Below, in pieces: positions 45,633 to 54,922 of a DNA stretch of 56,523 nucleotides. Origin of the DNA: Chloroflexi bacterium TSY (GTDB lineage: Bacteria; Chloroflexota; Anaerolineae; Caldilineales; Caldilineaceae); NCBI GenBank assembly GCA_019217005.1, contig JAHBNG010000099.1:1-56523 (forward strand). The letters run 5' to 3'. Numbering within the stretch: the first letter of the stretch is position 1; the number at the start of each line of letters is the position of its first letter. A program made the position numbers and the translations under genes. Under the pieces are notes generated by a model. The model searched no databases, had not been told where the DNA came from, and saw nothing but the letters and a program-made list of their open reading frames with translations.

Positions 45633-46676
45633 CTACCTCAGCACAAACGGCAGATAGACCTTTTTACTGTCTGCCTGTGGTCCACCACTCGAATTATTCG
45701 TACCTTGTGTTGGTGTACGATTGGCAAAATCTACGCTTGCAGATCCCCGATTGCTGCTGATCAAAGAGAGTGATTGACCGTCAGGTGCAGATTGAATGAA
45801 ATCATATTGTACTGGATTGTCTGATGTTTTGGCCCAGATTCCTTTGGCAACAGCTACATCAGGACGCCCCACATCATTTGGCGTGCCCCACTGGACAAAG
45901 TCAATCATCTTGTCTGGGGTATCAAATGCCGGACGACCTTCAGGCTTGGTGTTATCGTTCTCATAGATTGCGAGATCCGAGCCAGTACCGTTTGGATCGA
46001 GATCGGTCCACGCACGAAGAACCACGATTTCACCAGGTGCCAGATCCAGGTCACCTTGAAGAACAGTCATGTTGTCCGACAATTGTTTGTAGCTAAAGAG
46101 CGCACAGAAGTACCATTCGCTAATGTCTACGTTACCAGAGCCGATGTTCTTGAGCTCGATCCAATCGCTACTTGCATCTCCACGATAGTAGACCTCGTGA
46201 ATGACCACATCGCTGCTGGCGCTAGACGGCGATGTAGCCGTCGGTGTTGGTGTCTCTGTCGATTCTGGCAAATCGGTCGGTGTTGGTGTTGCCGAGCCTT
46301 TAGGTGTCTCTGTGGACTCCGGCGTGCTCGAGGACTCTGGCGTGCTTGAAGATTCTGGCGTCGCTGAACTTTCAGGTGTTTCTGGCGTGCTTGAAGATTC
46401 CGGGGTTGCGGTATCTTGCGAAATCGGACCAACACCACATTCAAAACCAACACAGAGCTGACTCCCTCCCTCATTTTCATTCTTGACCGCACCAGAGATG
46501 GGCTGTCCCAAAGCGCTGCGCAACACGAAATTATCTGAAGCAACTCGTTCTGCACTCACACCGATTGCAAAGCGTGGCACTGTCTCACCTTCTGCATAGG
46601 TTATGCCAACGATGACGAGTATCAGAACAGTGAGAGCCATTGCGAGCGCACCGAACCATTTGTATCTTTTGTTCAT
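45633..46676 (-). CDS. Secreted lamin-tail-domain protein with TPE/TPT linker and YLPF tail
   Basis: 347 residues from ATG 46676, which has GGAGAA upstream. A signal peptide (WFGALAMALTVLILVIVGITYA) is followed by a short domain with 'GVSAERVASDNFVLRSALGQ', then a repetitive SSTPESS/TPTPT linker (about 105-170), then a lamin-tail domain (VVIHEVYYRGDASSDWIELKN, DISEWYFC, LAPGEIVVLRAW, DFVQWG), which in bacteria occurs on exported proteins and nucleases. The protein ends SKKVYLPFVLR. No catalytic domain is present. It is probably a surface or extracellular structural protein. The beta-helix gene lies upstream on the same strand, separated by a family B repeat. Confidence 0.88.
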   Translation of the reverse strand: MNKRYKWFGALAMALTVLILVIVGITYAEGETVPRFAIGVSAERVASDNFVLRSALGQPISGAVKNENEGGSQLCVGFECGVGPISQDTATPESSSTPETPESSATPESSSTPESSSTPESTETPKGSATPTPTDLPESTETPTPTATSPSSASSDVVIHEVYYRGDASSDWIELKNIGSGNVDISEWYFCALFSYKQLSDNMTVLQGDLDLAPGEIVVLRAWTDLDPNGTGSDLAIYENDNTKPEGRPAFDTPDKMIDFVQWGTPNDVGRPDVAVAKGIWAKTSDNPVQYDFIQSAPDGQSLSLISSNRGSASVDFANRTPTQGTNNSSGGPQADSKKVYLPFVLR

Positions 46677-46700
46677 AAGGTTCTCCTTAGACTTAAAATT

Positions 46701-46780
46701 CATCCGAAAAGCTCTGTGACGATGCATTCTCACTCGAGAAGCTGGTCGGACTCACAACCACTTTTCGGGTAGGTTCTTAG
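46701..46780. repeat. 80-bp palindromic family B, copy 4
   Basis: CATCCGAAAAGCTCTGTGAC at the left, AACCACTTTTCGGGTAGGTT near the right. It lies just upstream of the lamin-tail gene. A further inverted repeat (GAGGTTGC / GCAACCTC, about 46791-46850) separates it from the beta-helix gene's end. Confidence 0.85.
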
Positions 46781-46863
46781 TGGGGTTGCAGAGGTTGCAA
46801 AGTAGCAGGGTAGCAGTCGATACTTCCTGCTTCCTTTGTAACTTCGCAACCTCGCCTCCCTGC

Positions 46864-48807
46864 TTAATTTGCGTCGCAACTTAAACCGGTATAGGTAGAT
46901 GCATTGTAAACATTGTAGCACTGGAATGTGCCACTACCAGGCCACCTATACCCACCTTCAATCTTGGTTAGACCGGCATAAAGGGATCCGGTATCTTTGT
47001 GATAGAGACCGTACGTATTGCCACGTAGCGAGCAGCCATCAACATTGGCATTTGCCCCATTCAGATTATAGTAACCAACGTTGGCTGTACTACCACTCTC
47101 TGCCCAGCCCGTGCAGCGTTCGGCTTTGTGATAGGTGTTGTTATCTTTGTTGACATAACCAAAGGATTGATTGCCACCTTCACCATAGTAGGTACCACCA
47201 TAAGTTTCCGCATGACCTGAATCGAAATTGTAGAAACCATAGTTGAAGTAGCAGCTTTTGGCCTTGCCAATCACATCATGTGCGGCGAGCCAACCACTCC
47301 CATTGCCGTTATTGCCACCGCTGTAAATGCCAAAGCAAGACTGCGTGTCACCACCCGTTGACTGGGCAGTGCCATAGTAGGTGCCGCCATACAACCAGGT
47401 GGGACCATAGGTGTTCCAGAAGCCAGCGTTGCGGTTTGTGCAGTGTTGTCCATAACCGTAGGCATCATGTGCTTCAAACTTGCTCGCTGTGGTGTAGATA
47501 CCGAAGCAATATTGGCCATTCCCTTCACCATAGGAGCCATAATAATGACCACCATAGAGCTTTGCCACAGCACCGTTCTCTTGATAAAAGCCATAGTTAT
47601 ACTCTGTGGCATATTTGCCCCACGCCTTGCCGTAATAACCATCATATAGTGTAGCGTTCTGTGCATTGTAGTTACCACCACCCCGACTATAGACACCATA
47701 GGCCCGCTGACCATATAGACCATAAAAATGGCTATTCTTGGCATCAAGCCGCGCACCATCAGTCAAATAGGCACCATAGTTGTACATCTTGCCATAGTCA
47801 CCATAGGCATAGAGATTGTTCACATGAATCTTGACTGACCCCGATGCATAGAGACCATAATGATAGTCAGAGCGATAGTTTGCATAGTTGGCCTTGTTGC
47901 CGGCATAGGCATAGACATAATTGAGCCATGCCTTGTCGACTGCATAGTCACTTGAATTTGCATAAATGGCGTAGCTGCGTTCGCCGTTGTAGTAGTTGTG
48001 AACACTGAGGTCACGGATACTAACGTTGCTTTGTAGAACCAAACTTTTGTTGGTGGTAAAGTTATAGATCTGGGTTGCATGTTTGCCTGAACCCTTGATG
48101 TGAACATAGGGTTTGGTTACGATTGTCTGCGTTTCGACATATTTACCTGGCGCAATCCAGATCAGGTATGGAGACTCTTGACTCGCGTTTGTAACACTTT
48201 GAACGGCGTCATTGACGCTTGTGTAATCACCGCCTTCTTTGGCCACGGTCACAACATATTTGTAACCACCACTTGCCAAATCGGTCGGTTTTCCTTGAAT
48301 GTGATCCCAATGGACTTTGGACGCCCAGGTGGCGCTATAGGCACGATGTGCTTTCAACGCATAGGGCACTGTGCCAACATTCTGGCGTGGCAACGTTTCA
48401 TATTGACCAGGATCGTCAACTGTGCAGCCAGGACGACAACCGGTTGTCGACACGCGTACTTCAACAAATCGTTTGTCGTTTTCATAGTTGCCATAACCTA
48501 GGGGCTTATCGTCACCACCCAGCTTTACAGCAAAATAGCCTGCATTTACATCAACCTGATCATGATACTGGCTCCAAACTTTGTTGCCTCCTGTTGGCTC
48601 TTCATAAATGGCAAAATAGAGATCGACTTTGCCTGTCTTTGGGTTTCCATCGCCATCAGCCAAATAGCCCTGATAACTCATCCAGTTCGGCACATAAGTA
48701 CCATCATCTGCCATTACAGGCTCAGCACCTATTGACAAAGTCAACAGCAGCGCAAGACATGCTCCACAAAAAGTGAAGACAAAAGTAGACATTTTTGGGT
48801 TCATCAT
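46864..48807 (-). CDS. Secreted tyrosine/glycine-rich beta-helix protein
   Basis: 647 residues; ATG after AGGAG. A signal peptide (FVFTFCGACLALLLTLSIGA) precedes an N-terminal module seen on many exported bacterial proteins (YQGYLADGDGNPKTGKVDLY...PRQNVGTVPYALKAHRAY). From about residue 180 a pectate-lyase-like right-handed beta-helix begins (VVTVAKEGGDYTSVNDAVQS, IWIAPGKYVETQTI). Its coils carry very many tyrosines: about 35 in residues 279-438, in patterns such as YGLY, YGAY, YGVY, YGFY, YGIY. No obvious catalytic Asp set of pectate lyases is recognised. A structural or adhesive surface role is inferred. The C-terminal region contains several Cys that may form disulphides. Confidence 0.85.
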   Translation of the reverse strand: MMNPKMSTFVFTFCGACLALLLTLSIGAEPVMADDGTYVPNWMSYQGYLADGDGNPKTGKVDLYFAIYEEPTGGNKVWSQYHDQVDVNAGYFAVKLGGDDKPLGYGNYENDKRFVEVRVSTTGCRPGCTVDDPGQYETLPRQNVGTVPYALKAHRAYSATWASKVHWDHIQGKPTDLASGGYKYVVTVAKEGGDYTSVNDAVQSVTNASQESPYLIWIAPGKYVETQTIVTKPYVHIKGSGKHATQIYNFTTNKSLVLQSNVSIRDLSVHNYYNGERSYAIYANSSDYAVDKAWLNYVYAYAGNKANYANYRSDYHYGLYASGSVKIHVNNLYAYGDYGKMYNYGAYLTDGARLDAKNSHFYGLYGQRAYGVYSRGGGNYNAQNATLYDGYYGKAWGKYATEYNYGFYQENGAVAKLYGGHYYGSYGEGNGQYCFGIYTTASKFEAHDAYGYGQHCTNRNAGFWNTYGPTWLYGGTYYGTAQSTGGDTQSCFGIYSGGNNGNGSGWLAAHDVIGKAKSCYFNYGFYNFDSGHAETYGGTYYGEGGNQSFGYVNKDNNTYHKAERCTGWAESGSTANVGYYNLNGANANVDGCSLRGNTYGLYHKDTGSLYAGLTKIEGGYRWPGSGTFQCYNVYNASTYTGLSCDAN

Positions 48808-49048
48808 TTAAGCTCCTATCAATTAGATGGATATTTTGTCATAACGTTTGATTTGGTCGACGACTGAATGTTTCGAATAATAGAATTGCCTCCTTGTTTT
48901 GTTTAACAGCTCATTTGAGCCGTTCCTGAGCGATTGAGCCGTGCTCCCATACTATACAAGGGCAAACGTTCCTTACTCATCGCACAATGCGTCCCTTAAG
49001 CGTCCTTTCATAATGACCGTCTTCGAATAACATCCAACTACGGCTCAC

Positions 49049-49147
49049 GGCTGTGGGGTAAGTGACGCGAATCGTTGAGTAGCCGACTGTCTCCTGAGAC
49101 TCTCAAATTCGTACAAGATTCATCACCTGCTGGACGGCCACTATCCA
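49049..49147. repeat. Dispersed repeat family E, copy 1, in the leader of the ABC exporter genes
   Basis: About 99 bp sharing GGCTG.GG..TAAGTGACGC, CCTGAGA.TCT, ATTCATCAC and GGAC.GCCA.TATCCA with the copy at 54490-54600 in the opposite orientation. It ends 20 bases before the ATG at 49168. Confidence 0.65.
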
Positions 49148-49167
49148 AAAACGAGAACCCCAACACC

Positions 49168-50940
49168 ATGACCATTCCCCTAAAACAATATTGGACCTTG
49201 TTGGCAGCCTATCTGCAGCCACAGTGGCTGCGCGTTTTGCTCTTAGTCTTCCTACTCTTCAGTGCAATTGGGTTACAGCTTTTGGTTCCCCAGATGTTGC
49301 GTCAGTTTATCGATCAGTCAGAAGCAGGCGCTGAACTAAGGAAGCTCACGACGACTGCTCTCCTCTTTATCGGGATTGCAATTGGACAGCAAGTTTTCAC
49401 CGTGGCGTCGGCCTATGTCAGCGAGCAAGTTGGCTGGCGTGCGACGAATGAGCTGCGCGCCAAGTTGGCGCGCCATTGCTTGGCGCTCGATATGCCTTTT
49501 CACAACGAACATACTCCTGGTGAACTCATTGAGCGTATCGATGGAGATGTTGCGAGCTTAGCATCCTTTTTCTCTCAAATTGTACTGAGTATGTTGGGGA
49601 GTCTGGTTTTGTTAGGCGGTGTCTTGATCATTCTCTTCGTCGAAGTCTGGTGGGTTGGCATCGTCATGACAATCTACGCGATCATCACATTGACCGCACT
49701 GGCGCGCATGCGCAATATCGCTGTTCCTTTCTGGAAGAAATCACGCGAAGCCGCAGCCGATCTCTTTGGCTTCCTGGAAGAGTGCTTGGCAGGAACCGTC
49801 GATATTCGCGCCAACGGTGCTGTTCCTTATACGCTCCGTCAACTTTATCAGAACACGCGCAATCGACTAGAGCAGGAGCTCAGAGCAAGCGTTGTGAACA
49901 TCCGTCTGCGCTATTTGCATGTTGGCCTTCATCTAGCGGGCTTGTTGCTAACCGTCATCTTTGGCTATCTGCTGCATCAGGCAGGAACAATCTCTGTGGG
50001 CACAGTGTTTCTCTTCGTTTACTACACCAACACTCTCTTTGAACCTTTGCGTCAAATCACAAATCAGATGGAAGAGTTACAGCAAGCAAGCGCCAGCATT
50101 CAATGGGTCGATGAGCTTTTCTCAACGCAACCTAAGATCCTCAACCCGAGTGACAAATCCGAGGATCGGCCATCGCCATTGGATGGCTTGGCATCAGATG
50201 AACTGGCCGTAGAGCTTGACCAAGTCTCATTTGGCTATGCGACAGAGAATCTTGTTTTGAAGAAGGTTTCATTCCGAGTGGAGGCGGGAAAGGTATTGGG
50301 CATCTTGGGGCGAACAGGAAGTGGCAAAACAACCATTGCGCGCTTGCTCTTTCGCCTCTATGATCCAAGCGTTGGGACGATTCGTGTTGGCAACCGGAAT
50401 CTGCGCTCGCTGCAGTTGTCTGAGCTACGTCGTTGCATTGGGATGGTGACTCAATCGGTTCAACTCTTCCGCGGAACCGTGCGCGATAACTTAACTTTCT
50501 TTGATCGAACGATATCCGATGAGCGTATTCAGGACGTTCTGGTGTCGATTGGGCTTTCAAAATGGCTCGATGACTTGTCCAACGGCCTGGACACATGGCT
50601 CAAAAGCGACGGCGAGGGGTTGTCGGCAGGCGAGGCGCAACTGTTGACCTTTGCGCGTGTCTTTCTAAAAGAGCCCGGATTGGTTATTCTGGACGAAGCT
50701 TCTTCTCGCCTGGATCCAGCGACAGAAGAGCAGATTGAAAATGCTGTAGACAAGCTGTTGGAGGGCCGTACCGGTATCATTATTGCCCATCGTCTGACAA
50801 CCATCCAACGCGCTGACCAGATTCTGATCCTTGATGATGGCGAGGTTGTTGAGCATGGAGATCGGCTGGACTTGGCAGATATACCCGATTCCCGCTTTGC
50901 ACAATTGCTGCAGACTGGTTTGACGGAGGTGCCGAGATGA
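49168..50940 (+). CDS. ABC exporter half-transporter, subunit 1 (TMD-NBD)
   Basis: 590 residues from ATG 49168; upstream codons lie in a repeat and are not counted. Six membrane helices (about 20-300) and one ATPase domain: Walker [13 protein letters not shown], signature LSAGEAQLL (degenerate), Walker [10 protein letters not shown] with the catalytic Glu, and IIIAHRLTT. Type IV (B-family) exporter for drugs, lipids or peptides; the substrate is unknown. It overlaps the second subunit by four bases (ATGA). The two NBDs are complementary (see subunit 2), so they should form a heterodimer with one active and one degenerate ATP site. Confidence 0.93.
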   Translation: MTIPLKQYWTLLAAYLQPQWLRVLLLVFLLFSAIGLQLLVPQMLRQFIDQSEAGAELRKLTTTALLFIGIAIGQQVFTVASAYVSEQVGWRATNELRAKLARHCLALDMPFHNEHTPGELIERIDGDVASLASFFSQIVLSMLGSLVLLGGVLIILFVEVWWVGIVMTIYAIITLTALARMRNIAVPFWKKSREAAADLFGFLEECLAGTVDIRANGAVPYTLRQLYQNTRNRLEQELRASVVNIRLRYLHVGLHLAGLLLTVIFGYLLHQAGTISVGTVFLFVYYTNTLFEPLRQITNQMEELQQASASIQWVDELFSTQPKILNPSDKSEDRPSPLDGLASDELAVELDQVSFGYATENLVLKKVSFRVEAGKVLGILGRTGSGKTTIARLLFRLYDPSVGTIRVGNRNLRSLQLSELRRCIGMVTQSVQLFRGTVRDNLTFFDRTISDERIQDVLVSIGLSKWLDDLSNGLDTWLKSDGEGLSAGEAQLLTFARVFLKEPGLVILDEASSRLDPATEEQIENAVDKLLEGRTGIIIAHRLTTIQRADQILILDDGEVVEHGDRLDLADIPDSRFAQLLQTGLTEVPR

Positions 50941-52724
50941 ACCAAACGGCGAAAATGCCTACTTGGCGCTTTATCCTAGAAGCCATGCGCTTTCGGAGTT
51001 GGACCTATATCCTCAATGCAGTCGCTTTGCTCATCTTCTTTCTGGCTCTTCAAGCACCGGCCTTCGCTCTGCGCGACTTCTTCAATCTACTGTCGGGCGA
51101 TGCACCCGCTCAGTTTGGCTTTTGGGCGGTTTTGGCGATTCTCATTGCAGGTGGACTGGGTGAAATGGCCGGCCACTATCTGATGGTAACAACCCATGTC
51201 CCTTTTATGTTCTCTGTTGCGGCCCTGTTGCAGAAAAATATGCTGCATCACATTCTCAAGCAACTGGGTGCCAATGCCTTGCCCGATTCACCAGGCGAAG
51301 CGATCAGTCGCTTTCGGGGGGATGTCGACAACCTACGTGGCTTTCCCATGGGGATGAGTGATGTGTTCGGTGGTGCTATCGCTTGTACAATTGCGATCGT
51401 GATGATGCTACGCGTCCATGTACTGATCACGCTTGTTTCTTTGGTTCCCATCATTGTCATCGCGGCGATTGCAAATGCAGCCACTCGTTGGATCACTGCT
51501 TATCATCGCGCAAGCCGCGAGGCTACAGGAGCGGTGACCGGTTTTATTGGCGAGATGTTCGGCGCTGTACAATCAGTCAAAGTAAACGATGCTGAAGATG
51601 CAGTGATTGACCATTTTCGAGGACTCAATGATCGACGGTCGCAAACAGCGCTAAAAGATCATTTGTTCAATGCTGGCTTGGACGCTATCTTCCGCAATGC
51701 AATTCATCTGAGCACGGGCGTTATCTTGATCCTGACGGCAAATGCCATGCAAGATGGGACTTTTTCAGTGGGTGATATTGCACTCTTTATCTATTTGCTC
51801 AACGTGATTACAGAATGGACTTGGACAGTTGGGCGGATGATCGGCTTTTACAAACAAACAGGAGTCTCAATCGATCGTATGGTCGACCTGATGCAGAACA
51901 GCAACCGCGCAGAGCTAGTCCAGCACGGTCCCATCTACGAAAGCGGCTCTCTCCCCCAAGTACTGGCGATCACAAAGTCGAACCATGATCATCTCAATTG
52001 GATGCAGGTTTCAAATTTGGGCTACCAATACCCTGTCTCAACAAACGGGATTTCGGGAATCGATTTCCGAATTGAACGCAGTTCCTTTACGGTCATTACG
52101 GGACGTGTCGGTGCGGGCAAGACCACGCTGCTCAAAGTTCTGTTGGGTCTTTTGGTTCATCAGCATGGTGAGGTTGTTTGGAACGGAGAAGCAGTCGAAG
52201 ATCCCACCACCTTCTTTGTACCACCTCGATGCGCGTTCACGCCCCAAGATCCGCGCCTCTTTAGTGAGACGCTGGAAACAAATATTTTGATGGGGTTACC
52301 TTCTAAGCAGGTCGAACTCCAGGCAGCAATTCAATCAGCAGTATTGGAACAGGATATTGTGGGGTTGGATAACGGTTTAGAGACAGTAATCGGCCCGAAA
52401 GGCGTTAAGCTGTCTGGAGGGCAGTTACAGCGCACGGCAGCCGCACGTATGTTTGTACGTGAACCAGAATTGCTGGTCTTTGACGATCTATCCAGCGCCC
52501 TCGATGTTGAAACGGAGAGACTCTTATGGGATCGACTCTTTGCACAACGAGATGCAACTTGCCTAGTCGTTTCTCACCGACGTCCTGCCTTGCGGCGTGC
52601 CGATCAGATTCTGGTATTAAAAGATGGGAAACTAGCCGCACAGGGGAAGTTAGATGACCTTCTTGAATCATCTGAAGAGATGCGACAATTGTGGGAAGGA
52701 AATAGAGGAAATGATCAGCCGTAA
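50937..52724 (+). CDS. ABC exporter half-transporter, subunit 2 (TMD-NBD)
   Basis: 595 residues. Six membrane helices and an ATPase domain: Walker [13 protein letters not shown], signature LSGGQLQRT (canonical), Walker [10 protein letters not shown], where the catalytic Glu is replaced by Asp, and LVVSHRRPA. With subunit 1 this gives a canonical site (Walker motifs of subunit 1 with this LSGGQ) and a degenerate site (this FDD with the LSAGE of subunit 1), the normal layout of heterodimeric exporters such as BmrCD or TM287/288. It starts within the last codons of subunit 1. Confidence 0.93.
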   Translation: MNQTAKMPTWRFILEAMRFRSWTYILNAVALLIFFLALQAPAFALRDFFNLLSGDAPAQFGFWAVLAILIAGGLGEMAGHYLMVTTHVPFMFSVAALLQKNMLHHILKQLGANALPDSPGEAISRFRGDVDNLRGFPMGMSDVFGGAIACTIAIVMMLRVHVLITLVSLVPIIVIAAIANAATRWITAYHRASREATGAVTGFIGEMFGAVQSVKVNDAEDAVIDHFRGLNDRRSQTALKDHLFNAGLDAIFRNAIHLSTGVILILTANAMQDGTFSVGDIALFIYLLNVITEWTWTVGRMIGFYKQTGVSIDRMVDLMQNSNRAELVQHGPIYESGSLPQVLAITKSNHDHLNWMQVSNLGYQYPVSTNGISGIDFRIERSSFTVITGRVGAGKTTLLKVLLGLLVHQHGEVVWNGEAVEDPTTFFVPPRCAFTPQDPRLFSETLETNILMGLPSKQVELQAAIQSAVLEQDIVGLDNGLETVIGPKGVKLSGGQLQRTAAARMFVREPELLVFDDLSSALDVETERLLWDRLFAQRDATCLVVSHRRPALRRADQILVLKDGKLAAQGKLDDLLESSEEMRQLWEGNRGNDQP

Positions 52725-52779
52725 ATTTTTCACAAACCGAGCGAATTTTTCAGGTTCAACAGGATCTCAAGCGGTTGAC

Positions 52780-52841
52780 GTCCCCGGCACTCGCCACAAA
52801 AAGTCTCGAATGCGAATCTTCGTCTGGCGAGTGCCGGGGAC
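52780..52841. terminator. Long hairpin between converging ABC exporter and purH genes
   Basis: Perfect 16-bp GC-rich stem GTCCCCGGCACTCGCC (52780-52795) with complement at 52826-52841 and a 30-base loop. No T-run. It could block transcription from both sides or be a mobile repeat. Nothing else is seen in 52725-52922. Confidence 0.55.
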
Positions 52842-52922
52842 ATTCTCTGTCTATCACCTGACTTCCAAAAGAGATATTTTTCATTCTCCACGACTGCAAA
52901 GAATACGGATGGATATCATACA

Positions 52923-54449
52923 TTAATGCCGAAAATGCCGCGTTCCCGTGAAGGCCATTACAAGCCCTAACTCGTCAACGGCTGCAATGACCTCATCATC
53001 GCGCAATGAACCACCCGGTTGCACAACAGCCCCAATCCCATACTTTGCAGCCGCTTCTATACCGTCAGCAAAGGGGAAAAACGCATCGGAGGCCATAACT
53101 GCACCGGAGGCCCGTTCCCCCGCTTTGTGCCCAGCCAACATGACTGAATCGACACGACTCATTTGTCCTGCTCCAACGCCTACAGTGGCCCGATCCTTGG
53201 CAAAGACAATTGCATTGCTCTTGACGTGACGAGCCACACGCCAAGCAAAGGCGAGATCCGCAAGCTGCTTGGCGCTCGGTTGTGCTTGGCTAACAATCTG
53301 CCATGAAGCGGGATCCATATCCTCTTCGCTACGATCAACTTCCTGTATCAACACCCCCCCATAGATCGAACGAATGCTGAGTTGCTCTTCTACTACATCA
53401 TTCGCCAACATCACGCGACAACTTTTCTTCTTGCGTAATCGTTCAAGCGCCTCCGGCTCATAGGCCGGCGCAGCCACAACATGAACCAGAAGCTTGCCCA
53501 TCTGTTGGATCAGCGCCAGATCAAATGGCCGATTGACCGAAACAATGCCACCAAACGCACTCACAGGGTCAGAAGCGAGAGCTTTTCCATAAGCATCTGC
53601 AAGCGTTTCTGCAGATGCCAAACCACATGGGTTCCCATGTTTGATGATGGCGACAGTTGGTTCAGCAAAATCTTGCGCGGCTCGCCAGCTACCATCTAGA
53701 TCCAACCAATTGTTGTAACCCATCTCCGGACCGTGTAATTGGGTAAAAGGTGGTTGAGCGCCTGAATAGCCGTAGAAACCACCCTGCTGATGAGGATTTT
53801 CTCCATAACGGTTTCGCTTTATCTGATCCAGCGTCAAGTCTATGCGCGTTGGAATGATTTCATCAGATACAAACTGTCCAGTCAGATAATGCGCAATCGC
53901 CGCGTCATAGGCAGCAGTATGTTGAAAGGCTTTCAGCGCTAATTGTTGGCGAAGGCTTGTTGGTGGACCATCATTTGCGAAGGCTTGCGCCACTCTATCG
54001 TAATCAGATGGATCGCTGACCACAGTCACAAACTCGTGGTTCTTCGCTGCAGCCCGCAGCAACGCCACACCGCCAATGTCAATCTGCTCAACCGCGTCGA
54101 CCAACATCACATCTGGTTGAGCCACTGTCTGCTGAAAGGGATAGAGATTGACAACAACCAGATCAATGGGTGCCAACTCATGTTGCGCCAATTCTGCCAA
54201 ATGCTCTTTTGTGTGTCTTGCTAAAATACCTCCGTGGACGGCAGGATGCAACGTTTTAACGCGACCGCCAAGGATTTCAGGAAAACCAGTCAAATCCTCA
54301 ACGGCTACGACAGGTAATCCCGCGCCAGCAATCTGGTGTGCCGTTCCACCGCTCGCAATTAAAACTACATTTGCTTCATGTAATTGACGAGCAAAATCAA
54401 CCAAATTTCTCTTATCCGAGACCGAGAGTAATGCACGATGCTGGGACAT
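52923..54449 (-). CDS. purH: Bifunctional AICAR transformylase / IMP cyclohydrolase PurH
   Basis: Last two steps of IMP synthesis: formylation of AICAR with 10-formyl-tetrahydrofolate and ring closure. 508 residues. N-terminal cyclohydrolase domain: LLSVSDKRNLVDFARQLHE, LTGFPEILGGRVKTLHPAVHGG, VVVNLYPFQQTV. C-terminal transformylase: RYGENPHQQGGFYG, IIKHGNPCGLASA, AFGGIVSVNRP and the end ASDAFFPFADGIEAAAKYG...FTGTRHFRH. The start follows AAAGGAGA. It may share one-carbon supply with glyA, which is elsewhere in the window. Upstream (minus strand) lie a repeat of family E and an intrinsic terminator. Confidence 0.97.
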   Translation of the reverse strand: MSQHRALLSVSDKRNLVDFARQLHEANVVLIASGGTAHQIAGAGLPVVAVEDLTGFPEILGGRVKTLHPAVHGGILARHTKEHLAELAQHELAPIDLVVVNLYPFQQTVAQPDVMLVDAVEQIDIGGVALLRAAAKNHEFVTVVSDPSDYDRVAQAFANDGPPTSLRQQLALKAFQHTAAYDAAIAHYLTGQFVSDEIIPTRIDLTLDQIKRNRYGENPHQQGGFYGYSGAQPPFTQLHGPEMGYNNWLDLDGSWRAAQDFAEPTVAIIKHGNPCGLASAETLADAYGKALASDPVSAFGGIVSVNRPFDLALIQQMGKLLVHVVAAPAYEPEALERLRKKKSCRVMLANDVVEEQLSIRSIYGGVLIQEVDRSEEDMDPASWQIVSQAQPSAKQLADLAFAWRVARHVKSNAIVFAKDRATVGVGAGQMSRVDSVMLAGHKAGERASGAVMASDAFFPFADGIEAAAKYGIGAVVQPGGSLRDDEVIAAVDELGLVMAFTGTRHFRH

Positions 54450-54489
54450 AGTTTTTGTCTCCTTTCGGTTGAACTCTGCAAAAAAATGA

Positions 54490-54600
54490 TGGATAATGGC
54501 TGTCCGGTAAGTGATGAATAGCCGACGAATGCAAGATTCTCAGGCTATGGCCAGAATCTATCCAAATCGCGTCACTTAATCCGCAGCCACAACCAAACGT
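54490..54600. repeat. Dispersed repeat family E, copy 2, upstream of purH
   Basis: See the copy at 49049 (inverted relative to this one). In this copy AAGTGA and TCACTT lie near the outer ends and AGATTCT / AGAATCT near the middle, so it can form a partial cruciform. It is within 50 bases of the purH start, thus in its leader or promoter. Confidence 0.6.
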
Positions 54601-54614
54601 TGGATCGGTAGATC

Positions 54615-54661
54615 AAAAAAAGGCAGTCAAGCACTGCACGTTGGCAATATGCTTGACTGCC
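54615..54661 (-). terminator. Intrinsic terminator (minus strand) between the protease gene and purH
   Basis: 12-bp perfect stem GGCAGTCAAGCA / TGCTTGACTGCC with a 16-base loop, followed on the minus strand by T7 (54615-54621). It ends the HtrA-type transcript, or it could attenuate a longer one that runs into purH. The remainder of 54662-54922 holds TATAAT-like sequences but no gene I can support. Confidence 0.8.
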
Positions 54662-54922
54662 CAGCCCAGGCGAGCGACTGAAACGGAATCGTTCATCTCC
54701 CAAATATACGCCATTGTAAAGAAAGTCTCATGCGTATATTTGTATACTAAGCAGCGCCATAAAATAACACTTTTTAGTCGAGGCGGAATGTTATAATGTG
54801 CTGTTGCGGAGTATAATAAATGAGCCGCAAAAAATAATCTATCTTCCCTGTGGTGTACTCCACGCCTGCAAATGTGGCAGGTTCGCCAGTCGACAGATTA
54901 TAGTATTAGTATACCTACAAAT

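Noticed and set aside
54615..54661. Purine riboswitch with terminator before purH
   Set aside because: The hairpin plus T7 is a good terminator, but no purine or PRPP aptamer core could be recognised; it is more simply the end of the protease transcript.
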